DNA of 64,000 nucleotides from Streptomyces sp. WMMC940 (GTDB lineage: Bacteria; Actinomycetota; Actinomycetes; Streptomycetales; Streptomycetaceae): contig NZ_JAPZBC010000001.1 of NCBI RefSeq assembly GCF_027460265.1, positions 7,566,920 through 7,630,919 on the forward strand, in the 5' to 3' direction. Below, one piece after another: positions 39,587 to 48,463 of this stretch. A program made the position numbers and the translations under genes. The notes beneath the pieces were generated by a model that saw only the letters and a program-made list of their open reading frames with translations, was not told the origin of the DNA and searched no databases. Each line of letters opens with the position of its first letter. The first letter of the stretch is position 1.

Positions 39587-39815
39587 TCAGGGTGTCCGTT
39601 CGCAGACGCTGAGACGAAGGCCTGTCATTGCCACGATCACCTCGAAGACACCCGAGTTCATGCCGGCGCCGAGGGCCGGCGCCTCCCACCGGTCGAGAGT
39701 GCTGAGCCGGGCGCCGATGGGCGGACGAGGACGCCCGCAAGTAGTCCGCCGGTGACCGCGGGCAGACCGAAGCGCGTCCGACGGTCGGCGCGGGGGCGGC
39801 GAGGGGCATCTCGGC
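39587..39815 (-). pseudogene. Remnant of a Na+/H+ antiporter with a large internal deletion
   Basis: The 509-bp stretch 39518-40026 has no intact gene. On the minus strand it holds two antiporter-like pieces in different frames: FGLPAVTGGLLAGVLVRPS, like the first transmembrane segment of Kef/NhaP-type exchangers, joined almost directly to RWEAPALGAGMNSGVFEVIV, then AMTGLRL, like the C-terminal conserved segment, and a stop at 39587. Several hundred codons between the two pieces are missing. This is the author's reading by eye. Antiporter genes occur near some ansamycin clusters as possible exporters, but this copy cannot function. Confidence 0.5.
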
Positions 39816-40026
39816 CTCTCTCCCGATCAAGGGTCGGATTGGTCCGCGGGCCCGGGGGTCTCTCTTGTGGCCTCCGGGCGAGAAGGAGCGGCGCGGTGTT
39901 CGGCGCGTGCTTTCGCCGTGTGCTGGCGAGGTCTCGGAACGGTGCGTTCGGTGAGTCGGGGGTTCCTCGCCGGCACTTGAGGCAGCGGGGAAGCGTGTCA
40001 GGTGCCGGCGACGTCGCGGTGGTCTT

Positions 40027-40782
40027 TCAGAACGGCCGCAGCCGCCGGGCCACCAGGTCGATGACCTCGGCTCCACGGTCTACGAGGAAGAAGTGGCCGC
40101 CCCGGAAGACCTTCGTTTCACTCGCCCCGGTGGTGTGCTCGGCCCATGCCTCGGCCTCGTCAAGGGAGACCCGGGGGTCGCTGTCTCCGGTGAGCACGGT
40201 CACCGGGCAGTCGAGGCGTCGGCCGGGCTCGTGCCGGTACCGTTCAATGGCGGTGTAGTCGCTGCGGATGGCCGGCAGGATCATCGCCAGCACCTCCGGG
40301 TCGCCGAGCAGCATCTCGTTGGTTCCGCTGAGTTCCCTGAGCTCGGCCACGAATTCGGCGTCGCTCGCCGCATGCACCCGCTCGTCGCGATAGCGGGACG
40401 GCGCCCGCCGACCGGACGCGAACAGCCGTACCGGCGCGGGCAGCCCGGCGTCCTGCATGCGCAGCGCCACCTCGTACGCGAGGACGGCGCCCATGCTGTG
40501 GCCGAACAGGGCCAGTGGCTTGTCGTCCAGGTGCCGCAGCACGGCGAAGATCTGGTCCGCGAACTCGGGGATGTTGTCGATCCTCGGTTCGTGGAGCCGG
40601 GTCTGCCGACCTGGGTACTGGAGGGCCAGCACCTCCACCGACGGGTGCAGCGCCTTGGACACCGGGAAGAAGAAACTTGCGGAGCCGCCCGCGTACGGAA
40701 GGCACGCAAGCCGCACATTGCTCTGCGGCGCGGGGTGCGAGACACTCACCCATTTCTCGAACTGCGCCGTTGCTTGTTGCAT
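40027..40782 (-). CDS. Type II (editing) thioesterase
   Basis: 251 residues from ATG 40782 with GAGGAG upstream. It is an alpha/beta hydrolase of the type II thioesterase family: oxyanion region CLPYAGGSASFF, nucleophile Ser96 in LFGHSMGAVLAYE, Asp in GDSDPRV and catalytic His in FRGGHFFLV. Such enzymes hydrolyse aberrant or prematurely decarboxylated acyl groups from PKS carrier proteins (compare RifR). It runs leftward, divergent from the monooxygenase gene. Confidence 0.95.
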   Translation of the reverse strand: MQQATAQFEKWVSVSHPAPQSNVRLACLPYAGGSASFFFPVSKALHPSVEVLALQYPGRQTRLHEPRIDNIPEFADQIFAVLRHLDDKPLALFGHSMGAVLAYEVALRMQDAGLPAPVRLFASGRRAPSRYRDERVHAASDAEFVAELRELSGTNEMLLGDPEVLAMILPAIRSDYTAIERYRHEPGRRLDCPVTVLTGDSDPRVSLDEAEAWAEHTTGASETKVFRGGHFFLVDRGAEVIDLVARRLRPF

Positions 40783-40974
40783 GCCGGACGAGCTCCTCGT
40801 GGTTGGTGAGGGAATATCGGCAGCCTAGGCTCGTGCAGGTGGAGCCGCGTATCCCCAGATCTGATAGTCCCAAGCCCGCGAGCGGCCCGAACGACGGTGC
40901 GGATTGTTAGTCTTTCGCCGTTCCGAATCCGGGCAGTTGTGCCTGCGCCGGCCACCTGCGATGAGGGGTTTCCC
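40783..40974. promoter_or_regulatory. Divergent intergenic region between thioesterase and monooxygenase
   Basis: This 192-bp spacer must carry the start signals for both divergent genes. GATGAGGGG at 40960 is the likely ribosome-binding site of the monooxygenase, and GAGGAG near 40795 that of the thioesterase. No promoter hexamers or operators can be named with confidence. Confidence 0.4.
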
Positions 40975-42591
40975 GTGCCCGAGACGTCACCGCACAAGCA
41001 GCCCGCCGGCGCGAGCGCCGAGACAGATGCGGACGTGATCGTCGTCGGCAATGGGCCGGTCGGGGCCGCTCTCGGGATCCTGCTGGCACAGCGCGGCCGA
41101 CAGACCATCGTCCTGGAACGGCGCCGACGCCCCTACACCCTGCCCAGGGCGACCAGCTTCGACGGCGAGACGGCACGGCTGCTCTCCGGCTGCGGGGCGG
41201 GCCCGAGCCTCGGCCGGATCACCGAGCCCGCCACCGGTTACCAGTGGCATTCCGCCGACGGTGAGGTCCTCCTCGACATCGTCTTTCGCACAGAAGGCCC
41301 GTACGGGTGGCCTGACGCCAGTACCATGCACCAGCCCGCCCTCGAGGGACTGTTAGCCTCGCGGGCAGCCGGGCTGCCCGGAGTGACTGTGGTACGGGGC
41401 AGCCAGGTGGTGGGAATCGAGGAGCAAGACGACCGGGTCGTGGTGACGGCCGAGGACGAGGACGGCGTAGCCCAGACGTACACCGCGAGGTGGGTGGTGG
41501 GCTGTGACGGTTCCAACAGCTTCGTCCGGGACCATCTGGATGTGCCGGTCACCGATCTCGGCTTTTCCTACGAGTGGCTGCTGTGCGATGTGCAGCTGCG
41601 CGAGCCGGGCGAGTTCGTCCCCACCAACGTCCAGATCTGTGACCCTGCTAGGCCTACTACCCTGGTCGGCAGCGGTCCGGGGCATCGGCGCTGGGAGTTC
41701 ATGCGGCTGCCCGGCGAGCGTGCCGCGGACCTGAACCGGGAGGAAACTGCCTGGCGGCTTCTCGCTCCCTACGGGGTGACCCCCGACAGGGCGACGCTGC
41801 TGCGCAGCACCACGTACATCTTCCAGTCCCGCTGGGCCGAGCAGTGGCGGGTCGGTCGGGTACTGCTGGCCGGGGACGCGGCCCATCTGATGCCGCCGTT
41901 CGCCGGGCAGGGCATGTGCTCGGGCATCCGCGACGTCGTCAACCTGGCGTGGAAGCTGGACCTGGTAGTGGGCGGCCTCGCCCCGGAGTCGCTTCTCGAC
42001 ACCTACACAGAGGAACGCCGCGCGCAGGTACACAAGTCGATTCTGTCCTCGGTCCAGCTAGGCCGGGTGATCTGTGTGACGGACCCCGTGGCTGCGGCCG
42101 AGCGCGATTCCACGATCCTGGCGGGCCGCCGCGGCCGCAGTCCGGCGGTCCCGGACCCGGCGTTGCCCCTCACAGAAGGGCTCCTTCACCGGAGTGTGGA
42201 CGGGTCGCCCATATCCCCGGCGGGCGAGGTGGTCCCCCAAGGCCAGATACGCGGCCTTAGAGGCACGGGCCTTTTCGATGATGTGGTCGGCCGCGGCTTC
42301 GTTCTGATGCTGGCAGAGGGCGCTGACGCCGACCTCAACGCGGAGCAGTCGGCATTCCTCACGGATCTGGGTACGCACGTGGTGACGCTGCTCCCCGAGG
42401 ACGGGACGCCGCATAACAGGTCGGTGGTCGACGTGGGCGGCGTCTACCGCACTTTCCTGGCTCGCCACGGGGCCGACGCGGTATTGATCCGTCCGGACTA
42501 CCACGTGTACGGGGCGGCCTCAGGCCTGGGGGCAGCGGCGGCGCTGGTGGACGACCTGCGGGCCCGCCTGTACTCCAGCCGTAGTTCGTGA
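40975..42591 (+). CDS. FAD-dependent aromatic monooxygenase (RifOrf19/MhpA-like), with a TTA codon
   Basis: 538 residues from GTG 40975, chosen for the GAGGGG before it; a GTG at 40897 would add 26 residues that do not fit the family. It is a class A flavoprotein hydroxylase: GNGPVG (25-30) binds FAD, VGCDGSNSFVR is the DG motif, and GDAAHLMPPFAGQGM (Asp301) is the second FAD motif; a thioredoxin-like C-terminal domain completes it. Relatives in ansamycin clusters (RifOrf19, GdmM) oxidise the aromatic core and, in rifamycin, are needed for naphthalene ring formation. Codon 127 (41353-41355) is TTA, rare in Streptomyces and read by the bldA tRNA, so translation may be developmentally limited. 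Confidence 0.92.
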   Translation: MPETSPHKQPAGASAETDADVIVVGNGPVGAALGILLAQRGRQTIVLERRRRPYTLPRATSFDGETARLLSGCGAGPSLGRITEPATGYQWHSADGEVLLDIVFRTEGPYGWPDASTMHQPALEGLLASRAAGLPGVTVVRGSQVVGIEEQDDRVVVTAEDEDGVAQTYTARWVVGCDGSNSFVRDHLDVPVTDLGFSYEWLLCDVQLREPGEFVPTNVQICDPARPTTLVGSGPGHRRWEFMRLPGERAADLNREETAWRLLAPYGVTPDRATLLRSTTYIFQSRWAEQWRVGRVLLAGDAAHLMPPFAGQGMCSGIRDVVNLAWKLDLVVGGLAPESLLDTYTEERRAQVHKSILSSVQLGRVICVTDPVAAAERDSTILAGRRGRSPAVPDPALPLTEGLLHRSVDGSPISPAGEVVPQGQIRGLRGTGLFDDVVGRGFVLMLAEGADADLNAEQSAFLTDLGTHVVTLLPEDGTPHNRSVVDVGGVYRTFLARHGADAVLIRPDYHVYGAASGLGAAAALVDDLRARLYSSRSS

Positions 42592-42677
42592 TCTCGATGG
42601 TGAGGGGCGCCGAGGCGACAGTCGGACAGCGTCGACCATCTGGCCGAGACCGCCCACGCCGTCGGCTCCTTCTCCCT

Positions 42678-43082
42678 CTATCCGAGTTCACCGCGACGGA
42701 GGGCGTCCCTCATCTCGCTGAGCTTCGCGGTCATTGCCGGGGTCTGCTCCTGCGGTTGTTCAGCGAGTCGGAGGGCATCGTCAATCTCGCTGAGCTTCGC
42801 CGAGGACAGGACGGCTGCCCGCTCGATCAGGTCGTCCCGTGACACAGTGGTCAGCCATGTGCAAGGGGTAAAGCCTGGACGCCTGAACGCGAACCGCAGC
42901 ACGCCCTCAAAGGGCAGCCCTTCCATGGCGCCAACTCGCACTTCGACGCCCAGACCGCTCATGTCGACGCCCGCCGGAGCGACGACCTGCATCGCCCGGA
43001 TCCCGGACGCGTCGTCTACCGCCAGCAGTACGAACAGTCGCCGCTCGTCGAAGTCCACCCACCAGACCTCGCCACGTTGCAC
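42678..43082 (-). CDS. PemK/MazF-like toxin-family protein, no antitoxin seen
   Basis: 134 residues from GTG 43082 with AGGAGG just before it. The N-terminal VQRGEVWWVDFDERR is characteristic of the PemK/MazF (CcdB-like) ribonuclease fold; later come FTPCTWLTTVSRDDLIER and a C-terminal helix. The last 35 residues contain a degenerate internal repeat (AKLSEIDDALR and AKLSEMRDALR). MazF-type toxins cleave mRNA and are normally paired with a small antitoxin gene. No such gene is visible on either side, so it may be an orphan or have lost its partner to the neighbouring IS events. It marks the right edge of the recognisable ansamycin genes. Confidence 0.75.
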   Translation of the reverse strand: MQRGEVWWVDFDERRLFVLLAVDDASGIRAMQVVAPAGVDMSGLGVEVRVGAMEGLPFEGVLRFAFRRPGFTPCTWLTTVSRDDLIERAAVLSSAKLSEIDDALRLAEQPQEQTPAMTAKLSEMRDALRRGELG

Positions 43083-43436
43083 ATGTCCTCCTGACCCGGG
43101 ACGGCAGGCGAACCTGCGCGCCCCTGACGCACTGTGGAGACGGGTGCGGCCACCGTTGATCATCGGTGTGTGAAGACAAACGATCACGCGGTGGGCGCAG
43201 CTCACAGTGTATCCAGCCCGCCCGCGGGAGGCGTTCGAGGGCCTGATGAGCCGGATCGCAGGCCGGTTCACGCGGGTCGAACCCCCGTGCGGAGCCAGGA
43301 AGTTGGTCAAGCCGGTTCCCCCAGCCACCTGCCCTGCGATCCACACTCCGAGATGCTCGCCCTGAACGACGACGTCCCCTGGCCCGGCAGGGAGCGTCCT
43401 ATCCGCCGTCGCGTGCGTGAGCACCAGCCGATACAG
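43083..43436. other. 354-bp stretch without a gene
   Basis: Both strands were read; long frames here show no recognisable domain and no ribosome-binding site. The stretch separates the PemK-like gene from the IS256 terminus and may be residue of a lost gene. Confidence 0.5.
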
Positions 43437-43930
43437 GGTCTGTCAAACGAGCCGGTGTAACTGGGGTTGTTGGGTTACTGACGGGCCGCGGAGAGACGGC
43501 CGTCGAAGGTGATGTCGAAGGCGTTCAGTGCGGTCTTCCAGCGCATGGTCCAGCGAGCCTGGCCCATGCCGGTGGGATCGAGCGACATGATCGCCATGTA
43601 GACGCACTTCAATGCGGCCTGCTCGTTGGGGAAGTGACCGCGGGCTTTGACTGCCCGCCGGATCCTGGCGTTGACGGACTCGATGGCGTTCGTGGTGCAG
43701 ACGCTCCGGCGGATCTCGGTGTCGAAGCGGAGGAACGGGGTGAACTCTTCCCACGCGTTCTCCCAGAGCCGCACGATCGCCGGATACCTCCGCCCCCAGG
43801 CGTCGGCGAACTCCGCGAACCGCTCCAGGGCGGCTTCCTCGGTCGGTGCGGTGTAGACGGGCTTGAGGAGCTTGGCGATCTTGTCCCAGTCCTGGCGGGC
43901 GGCATAGCGGAAGGAGTTCCGCAGCAGGTG
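43437..43930 (-). pseudogene. 3' half of an IS256-family transposase
   Basis: The minus-strand reading from about 43925 to 43475 starts LHLLRNSFRYAARQDWDK and continues through RRSVCTTNAIESVNARIRR to the end LNAFDITFDGRLSAARQ. This is the C-terminal half of an IS256-type (MULE/DDE) transposase with its last catalytic glutamate region. The left terminus of the element is probably GGGTCTGTCAAACGAGCC at about 43437. The 5' half is missing; the fragment begins exactly at the end of the ISAzo13-family element. Confidence 0.85.
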
Positions 43931-46080
43931 AAGCCGTAAGGATTCAATGGTGTTTCGCTGTCTTCTGTGACGGATGCGAGTACGTCGGCGGCCGCGGCAA
44001 AGCGTCGTTCGGCGAGCGTCGGGACGTACGTGTCCTGTTCGAGGAGGGGACGGACGTCCTCGATGGCGTCGCGGATGGTGCCGCGGCTGACACCGAACAA
44101 GGTGGCCAGGGATTGCTGGTCGCATAGATCTCGCTGGGAAAGGACCGTCGCCAGGACCCGGTCCGCGTCGGTGATCTTTTGACGGAAGACGCCACCACGG
44201 GTTCCCGGGCGCCGATCACCACCGCGCTGGCGATGCCGACGTTGTTCGAGCGCGGCCTGATAGGGCACGGTGATTCGGTCGATCAGCGCCTGGAAGTCCG
44301 GGCGGGACATGCCAGTGAGGGCGGGGTGCGACAGGGTCTGGGAGAGTTCCATCCGGCTGGTGGTCGCGCCGTCCTCCGCCCAGTCGCGCAGCTCCTGGGC
44401 GGAGGAGAAGTAGTGTGCGGTCTGCGAGACGGTGACCTGCTGGGCATCCATGAGTATGCGGGTCTCACTGATGACCTTGCCGATCGTGACCGCGTTGATG
44501 GCGAGCAGCTCGACGAGAACCTTCTGGGAGCAGACGCGGCGTAGGTAGATCACTGTGGTGAGGACGCGGTCGGCGTTCGAGAGCAGGGGTCTGCCGTGTG
44601 CTCCGGGGGCTTTCAGACGGCGGCCGCCGCGCTGCTGGAACTTGCGTTGTTCGGCCTGGGCGGCTTGCGCGGGGGCCAGTTGGGCGCACAGTGCGTCCAG
44701 CTCCGATGAGGTCATGCCGCTCAGACGCGGGTCGGCGAGCATCGCCAGGACCTGTGACCTGGTCTGGTCCCGGTCGCTCGTGTTGATCGCGCAGTTGCCG
44801 GCGGCGCCGGCCGGGGCGATCGTGTAGTTCCAGGATCCGTGCTGGTCATGAGGTGTGATCGGCAGTGAGCGCAGGTGCTCGCAACTGACGGAAGTTCCCA
44901 CCGGGTAGGTCCCGGTGTCCAACTCTGCGCGAACGCGCAGGCCAGTGCGGGTGCGGGTCGCGGCAATGCTGTTGACCACGACTTCGTGGCTGGTCAGGGG
45001 CCTGCCACGCCAGTTTATGGTGATGTGGGAGAACAGCCGATGCTCGACCTTATTCCATTTCGAAGTGCCCGGCGGAAAGTGGCAGACGGTCACCGTGAGC
45101 CCCATCTGGGCGGCGAACGCAACGAGTTCGGCCTTCCATAACCTGTAGCGGTAGCTGTTGGACCCTCCGCAGTCCGCGGTGATCAACAATCTGTCGGCAT
45201 CCGGGTAGTCCACCCGACCGCGGGCCGGCCCCCAGCGGCGGATCGACTCGACGGCGAACACGGAGGTGTCGTGATCGATGCCGACGTTCACCCAGCCGCT
45301 GTCGTGGGCCAAGTCGTAGATGCCGAAGGGGATCGCCACGTCGACGTCGGGGCCGATGAAGTAGAAGCTGTGGTCCTCCACCTGCACGGGATCGCCGGCG
45401 GGGCGCCACTGCCGCCCGGGGTTCGGCAGCTGCCCCAGCTGTTCCTTCTTCTTGGCATCGATGCTGATCACCGGCTGACCGCCGGACTGGTACTCCGTGA
45501 CCTGCTCGTTGATGTAGTGGAACTGCGCGTCTCGATCGGGGTGCTGCTTGCCCTCCAGCGTCTTGGCGCTGGCCTGCAGGCTGAAGCCCTGCCTTTTCAG
45601 AAGCCGCCCGACGGTCGGATCAGAGACCGGGTGACCCTGCCGGGTCAGCTCCTCTGCGAGGTTGCGCAGGGACTTGGTGGTCCAGCGCAGCGGCGACATC
45701 GGATCACCCCGCTCGTCCGGCTCCACCAGCTTCAGCAACGCCGGAACCAGGGAAGGATCTTGTTCCTCGGCGGGCTTGCGGCCACCACCGGGGCGCCGGA
45801 TGCAGCCATCCGGCAGCGGATCCCCACCGGCCTCCAGCTCGAACACCCCGTTACGGACCGTGCTCTCGCTCACCCCGGCCACCCGCGCAACGGCCCCGTA
45901 CCCCACCGTGTCCGAGCAGTCGCGCCTCCTGCGCCAGCATCAGACGCCGCTGACGCTCGTTCAGATGCGGCAAGACGACCTGGAACCGCAGCGCAAGCTG
46001 ATCCAGAACGTCGGCGGCGAAGCTCATACCAGAGCAACGATCTTGTCCTATGAAAGCAACGCGTTGATTCTTTACGGCTT
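43931..46080 (-). mobile_element. ISAzo13-family insertion sequence, about 2150 bp, with imperfect terminal inverted repeats
   Basis: Left end AAGCCGTAAGGATTCAATG (from 43931) and the right end read on the other strand, AAGCCGTAAAGAATCAACG (from 46080), match at 16 of 19 positions. Between them lies one long transposase gene on the minus strand. Each end directly abuts an IS256-family coding sequence at the codon for the conserved His of (V)HxLRN. No plain target duplication can be identified because the two flanks come from different IS256 types. Confidence 0.7.
43940..46027 (-). pseudogene. ISAzo13-family transposase, frameshifted near the N-terminus
   Basis: ATG 46027 opens a frame reading RLMLAQEARLLGHGGVR; at a run of four G (45894-45897) the match moves to the other frame, AVARVAGVSESTVRNGV, which then stays open for more than 600 residues. 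Family motifs include SPLRWTTKSLRNLAEELTRQ, HPDRDAQFHYINEQV, ITADCGGSNSYRYRLWKAEL and CHFPPGTSKWNKVEHRLFS. The C-terminal part carries two similar helix-turn-helix-like blocks, each beginning ADRVL. The frame has no stop before the IS end and reads through into the IS256 flank, so the natural C-terminus is unclear. One extra G is the simplest explanation of the shift; ribosomal frameshifting is the alternative. Confidence 0.75.
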
Positions 46081-46552
46081 CACTTCCTGCGCAACGTGTT
46101 CAGCGTGATCAAGAAGGACGCGGCGGAGATGGTCGCCACGACGATCCGCACGATCTTCGCCCAGCCCACAGCCGACGCGGTCCGCACCCAGCTCGACACC
46201 GTCGCCGACATGCTCGGCAAGCAGTTCCCGAAGGTCAGGGAGATGCTGCTGGACGCGAAGGACGAACTGACCGCCTTCGCCGCCTTCCCGGAGCCACTGG
46301 AGCGGATCAACCGCGAGGTCAAGCGCCGCACCGACGTCGTCCAGGTCTTCCCCAACGATGACGCGCTCCTACGGCTGGTCACCGCCGTGCTCTTCGAACT
46401 GCACGACGAATGGATCGCCTTCCCCCGCCGCTACCTGCCCGAAGGAAGCATGGACCAGCTCTACCCCGCCGAGCGCTCCGAACGCGCCCCCGCGCTACCC
46501 GACACCACCAACACGACCGCCGGATGATCGGCTACACCACGAGAAGGGACAC
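46081..46552 (+). pseudogene. 3' half of a second, different IS256-family transposase, with internal deletion
   Basis: The plus-strand reading begins HFLRNVFSVIKKDAAEMV at the IS end and runs to PRRYLPEGSMDQLY. This is the C-terminal half of an IS256 transposase of a different subgroup from the left fragment. About 10 residues normally between AFPE and PLERINREVKRR (the KIWSTN region) are missing, so it could not function even if complete. The element ends near 46552, at the edge of the amine oxidase fragment. Confidence 0.85.
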
Positions 46553-46557
46553 GACCG

Positions 46558-47442
46558 GAAGGCCGGGACCGAGTCGGCGGCCGCGTGTGGACTCGCCGGA
46601 TAGCCGGAGCGCCGGCGGAGATGGGCGCCTCCTGGATCCACGGTACCTCGGGCAACGCCCTCACCGGCATCCTCGAACACACCGGCGACCCCCGCCACAC
46701 CTTCGACGACGACAACTCCACCGGCGGGAACGACGAAGCGATGCGTGAACTCGCCCGGTACGAAAGGAAGCTGGACGACGTGGAGGACCCGGACGAATCC
46801 ACCGTCGCCTCGGTGACACCGCAGTGCCCCTCCGCCGCACTGCGCACCGCGCTCACCATCAGCTACCCGCTGGAGTACGCCGCCGAGCCCCGTCAGCTCT
46901 CCGTGACGGCCACGCTCGAGGGCCGCAGCCCCGAGGGCCCCGACCTCCTGCTGCCCCTCGGCTACGACCGACTTCTCGGCCACATCCGCGGCGACATCCC
47001 GGTGCGCACCCGGCACGTCGTCACCGGCATCCGGTACGGGCCGGAGGGGGTGACGGTGGCCCTGCGGGACGGGAACACCGTGCGGGCGGACCGTGTCGTG
47101 GTGACCGTCCCGATCGGAGTCCTCAAGGCCTCGGCGATCGACTTCGACCCGGCGCTGCCCGACGGCAAGCAGGAGGCCGTCCGCGCACTCGGAGCAGGTC
47201 TCCTGGACAAGTTGTGGCTCGCGTTCCCCAGGCCCTTCTGGGACGAGGACGCCGATGTCATCGAATGGTTCGACCCCGACGATCCCGGCCTGTGGGCCTG
47301 GTGGGTCAACGGGTACAAGGCCTTCGGCGAGCCCGTACTGCTCGGCCTCAACGGCGGCGACCACGCACGCAGGCTCGCCGGTGCCGGCGACGAGGAGTGC
47401 GTCGCCGGTGCGATGAGAGCCCTGCACCGGATGCACCGCTGA
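46558..47442 (+). pseudogene. FAD-dependent amine oxidase fragment, both ends missing
   Basis: Open from 46558 with EGRDRVGGRVWT, the Glu-ribose motif that normally lies about 35 residues into flavin amine oxidases, then AEMGASWIHGTSGN and DRVVVTVPIGVLKASAIDF. The N-terminal GxGxxG dinucleotide-binding segment is absent because the gene starts abruptly at the IS256 end. At the 3' end it stops at 47442, before the C-terminal FAD-binding signature. It is most like polyamine oxidase or flavin monoamine oxidases. A GTG at 46585 exists, but the product could not bind FAD normally. Confidence 0.8.
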
Positions 47443-47805
47443 CCCGCTGCGCGGGGCCAGCGGTGCCGACTCGGCACGGTGTGCGCCCCGGCTCCCCGCC
47501 GCCCCCGGCCCCCTCCGCGGACCGGCGCCGCCGCGGTGCTGACGTCTCCCGCGGGCAAGGCGCGTGGCCGGCCCGCCTCTTGCCCGCGGTACCGGCCAGA
47601 GCCGCGGGGTACTCGGTGTCATCGTCCGCGGTCGCCAACCCGGCCCGGAGAGGCGCTCGCCGCGTCCGGTGCGTGACCGCCGCGTCCGGTGCGTGATCGT
47701 TCGCGTGCTCCCGTGCCGCAGAGGGCAGCCGGGCAGGATCCGGCAGGGTGCCCATGGCGGTGGCGCCTCACGGGCCCCGCGGTGGCTGCGGAGGGGGCCG
47801 TACGG
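47443..47805. other. 363-bp gene-free stretch with a 20-bp direct repeat
   Basis: No credible gene on either strand. It contains a tandem pair of the unit GCCGCGTCCGGTGCGTGA (47659-47676 and 47679-47696), an exact 18-bp match at a 20-bp period. It probably holds the lost 3' end of the amine oxidase locus. Confidence 0.55.
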
Positions 47806-48165
47806 TCAGCCGGAGCTCAGGCAGAACGGGTGACCGGCGGGGTCGAGGAGCACCCGCCACCGCTCGCCGCCGGGCTGGTGGTCCGGCTTCACCGCGCCGA
47901 GCCCCAGCGCCAGCGCCTCGGCCGCATCGAGGCCTTCGACGCGGAAGTCCAGATGGGACTGCTGGGGTACGTCCTGACCGGGCCAGGACGGCGCCCGGTA
48001 CTCCTCGACCCGCTGGAAACCCAGGTCGCAGCCATCGCCGGTCAAGGCGACAAACCCGGCCGTGCTGAAGGCGATCGGCATACCGGTCAGCTCCTGGTAG
48101 AAGCGGGCCAGCACCCCCGGGTCGGAACAGTCCAGCGTGACGCCTCGCAGTGTGGCCTTCGGCAT
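47806..48165 (-). CDS. VOC (glyoxalase/bleomycin resistance) family protein
   Basis: 119 residues from ATG 48165, with GAGGGGG upstream; the longer open frame to 48429 lacks support. It has the VOC fold pattern of paired beta-alpha-beta-beta-beta modules: GVTLDCSDPGVLARFYQEL at the start, SHLDFRVEGLDAAEAL with a metal-type His in the second half, and VLLDPAGHPFCL at the end. Actinomycetes carry many such proteins and the substrate cannot be assigned. It stands alone, downstream of the response regulator on the same strand after a 298-bp spacer. Confidence 0.88.
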   Translation of the reverse strand: MPKATLRGVTLDCSDPGVLARFYQELTGMPIAFSTAGFVALTGDGCDLGFQRVEEYRAPSWPGQDVPQQSHLDFRVEGLDAAEALALGLGAVKPDHQPGGERWRVLLDPAGHPFCLSSG

Positions 48166-48463
48166 CGTGCGCCCCCTCGGTCGTCCATGCGCGGTCTCTT
48201 CGTCCATGCGCGGTGAGCGGGCCGGCCCTTCGACAGCGCGGCAGCCCCGGACGGCAGGGGCCGGCGCGACCGGCACGGCCGGTTCGCGGACACCGCCCCG
48301 ACCGCCGACACGGTACCCATCCCGCTGCCCTCGGCGGTACCGGTTTTCTCCGCGCACGAAGCCGGGGCACCGGGGCACCGCCAGGCCAGGCCAGGCCGGG
48401 CCAACGCCGCGCGCGACGCGGACCCTCACCGCCCGTTGCCGGCCGCCCGGGCAGCGGGTGGGG

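Noticed and set aside
43609..43930. C-terminal part of the long ISAzo13 transposase frame
   Set aside because: Reads beyond the IS end through IS256 DNA in the wrong frame; not part of a natural protein.
47659..47696. Short direct repeats considered as a CRISPR or attachment site
   Set aside because: Only two 18-bp units at a 20-bp period with no spacer-sized sequence, tRNA or integrase nearby; no CRISPR array is seen in the window.
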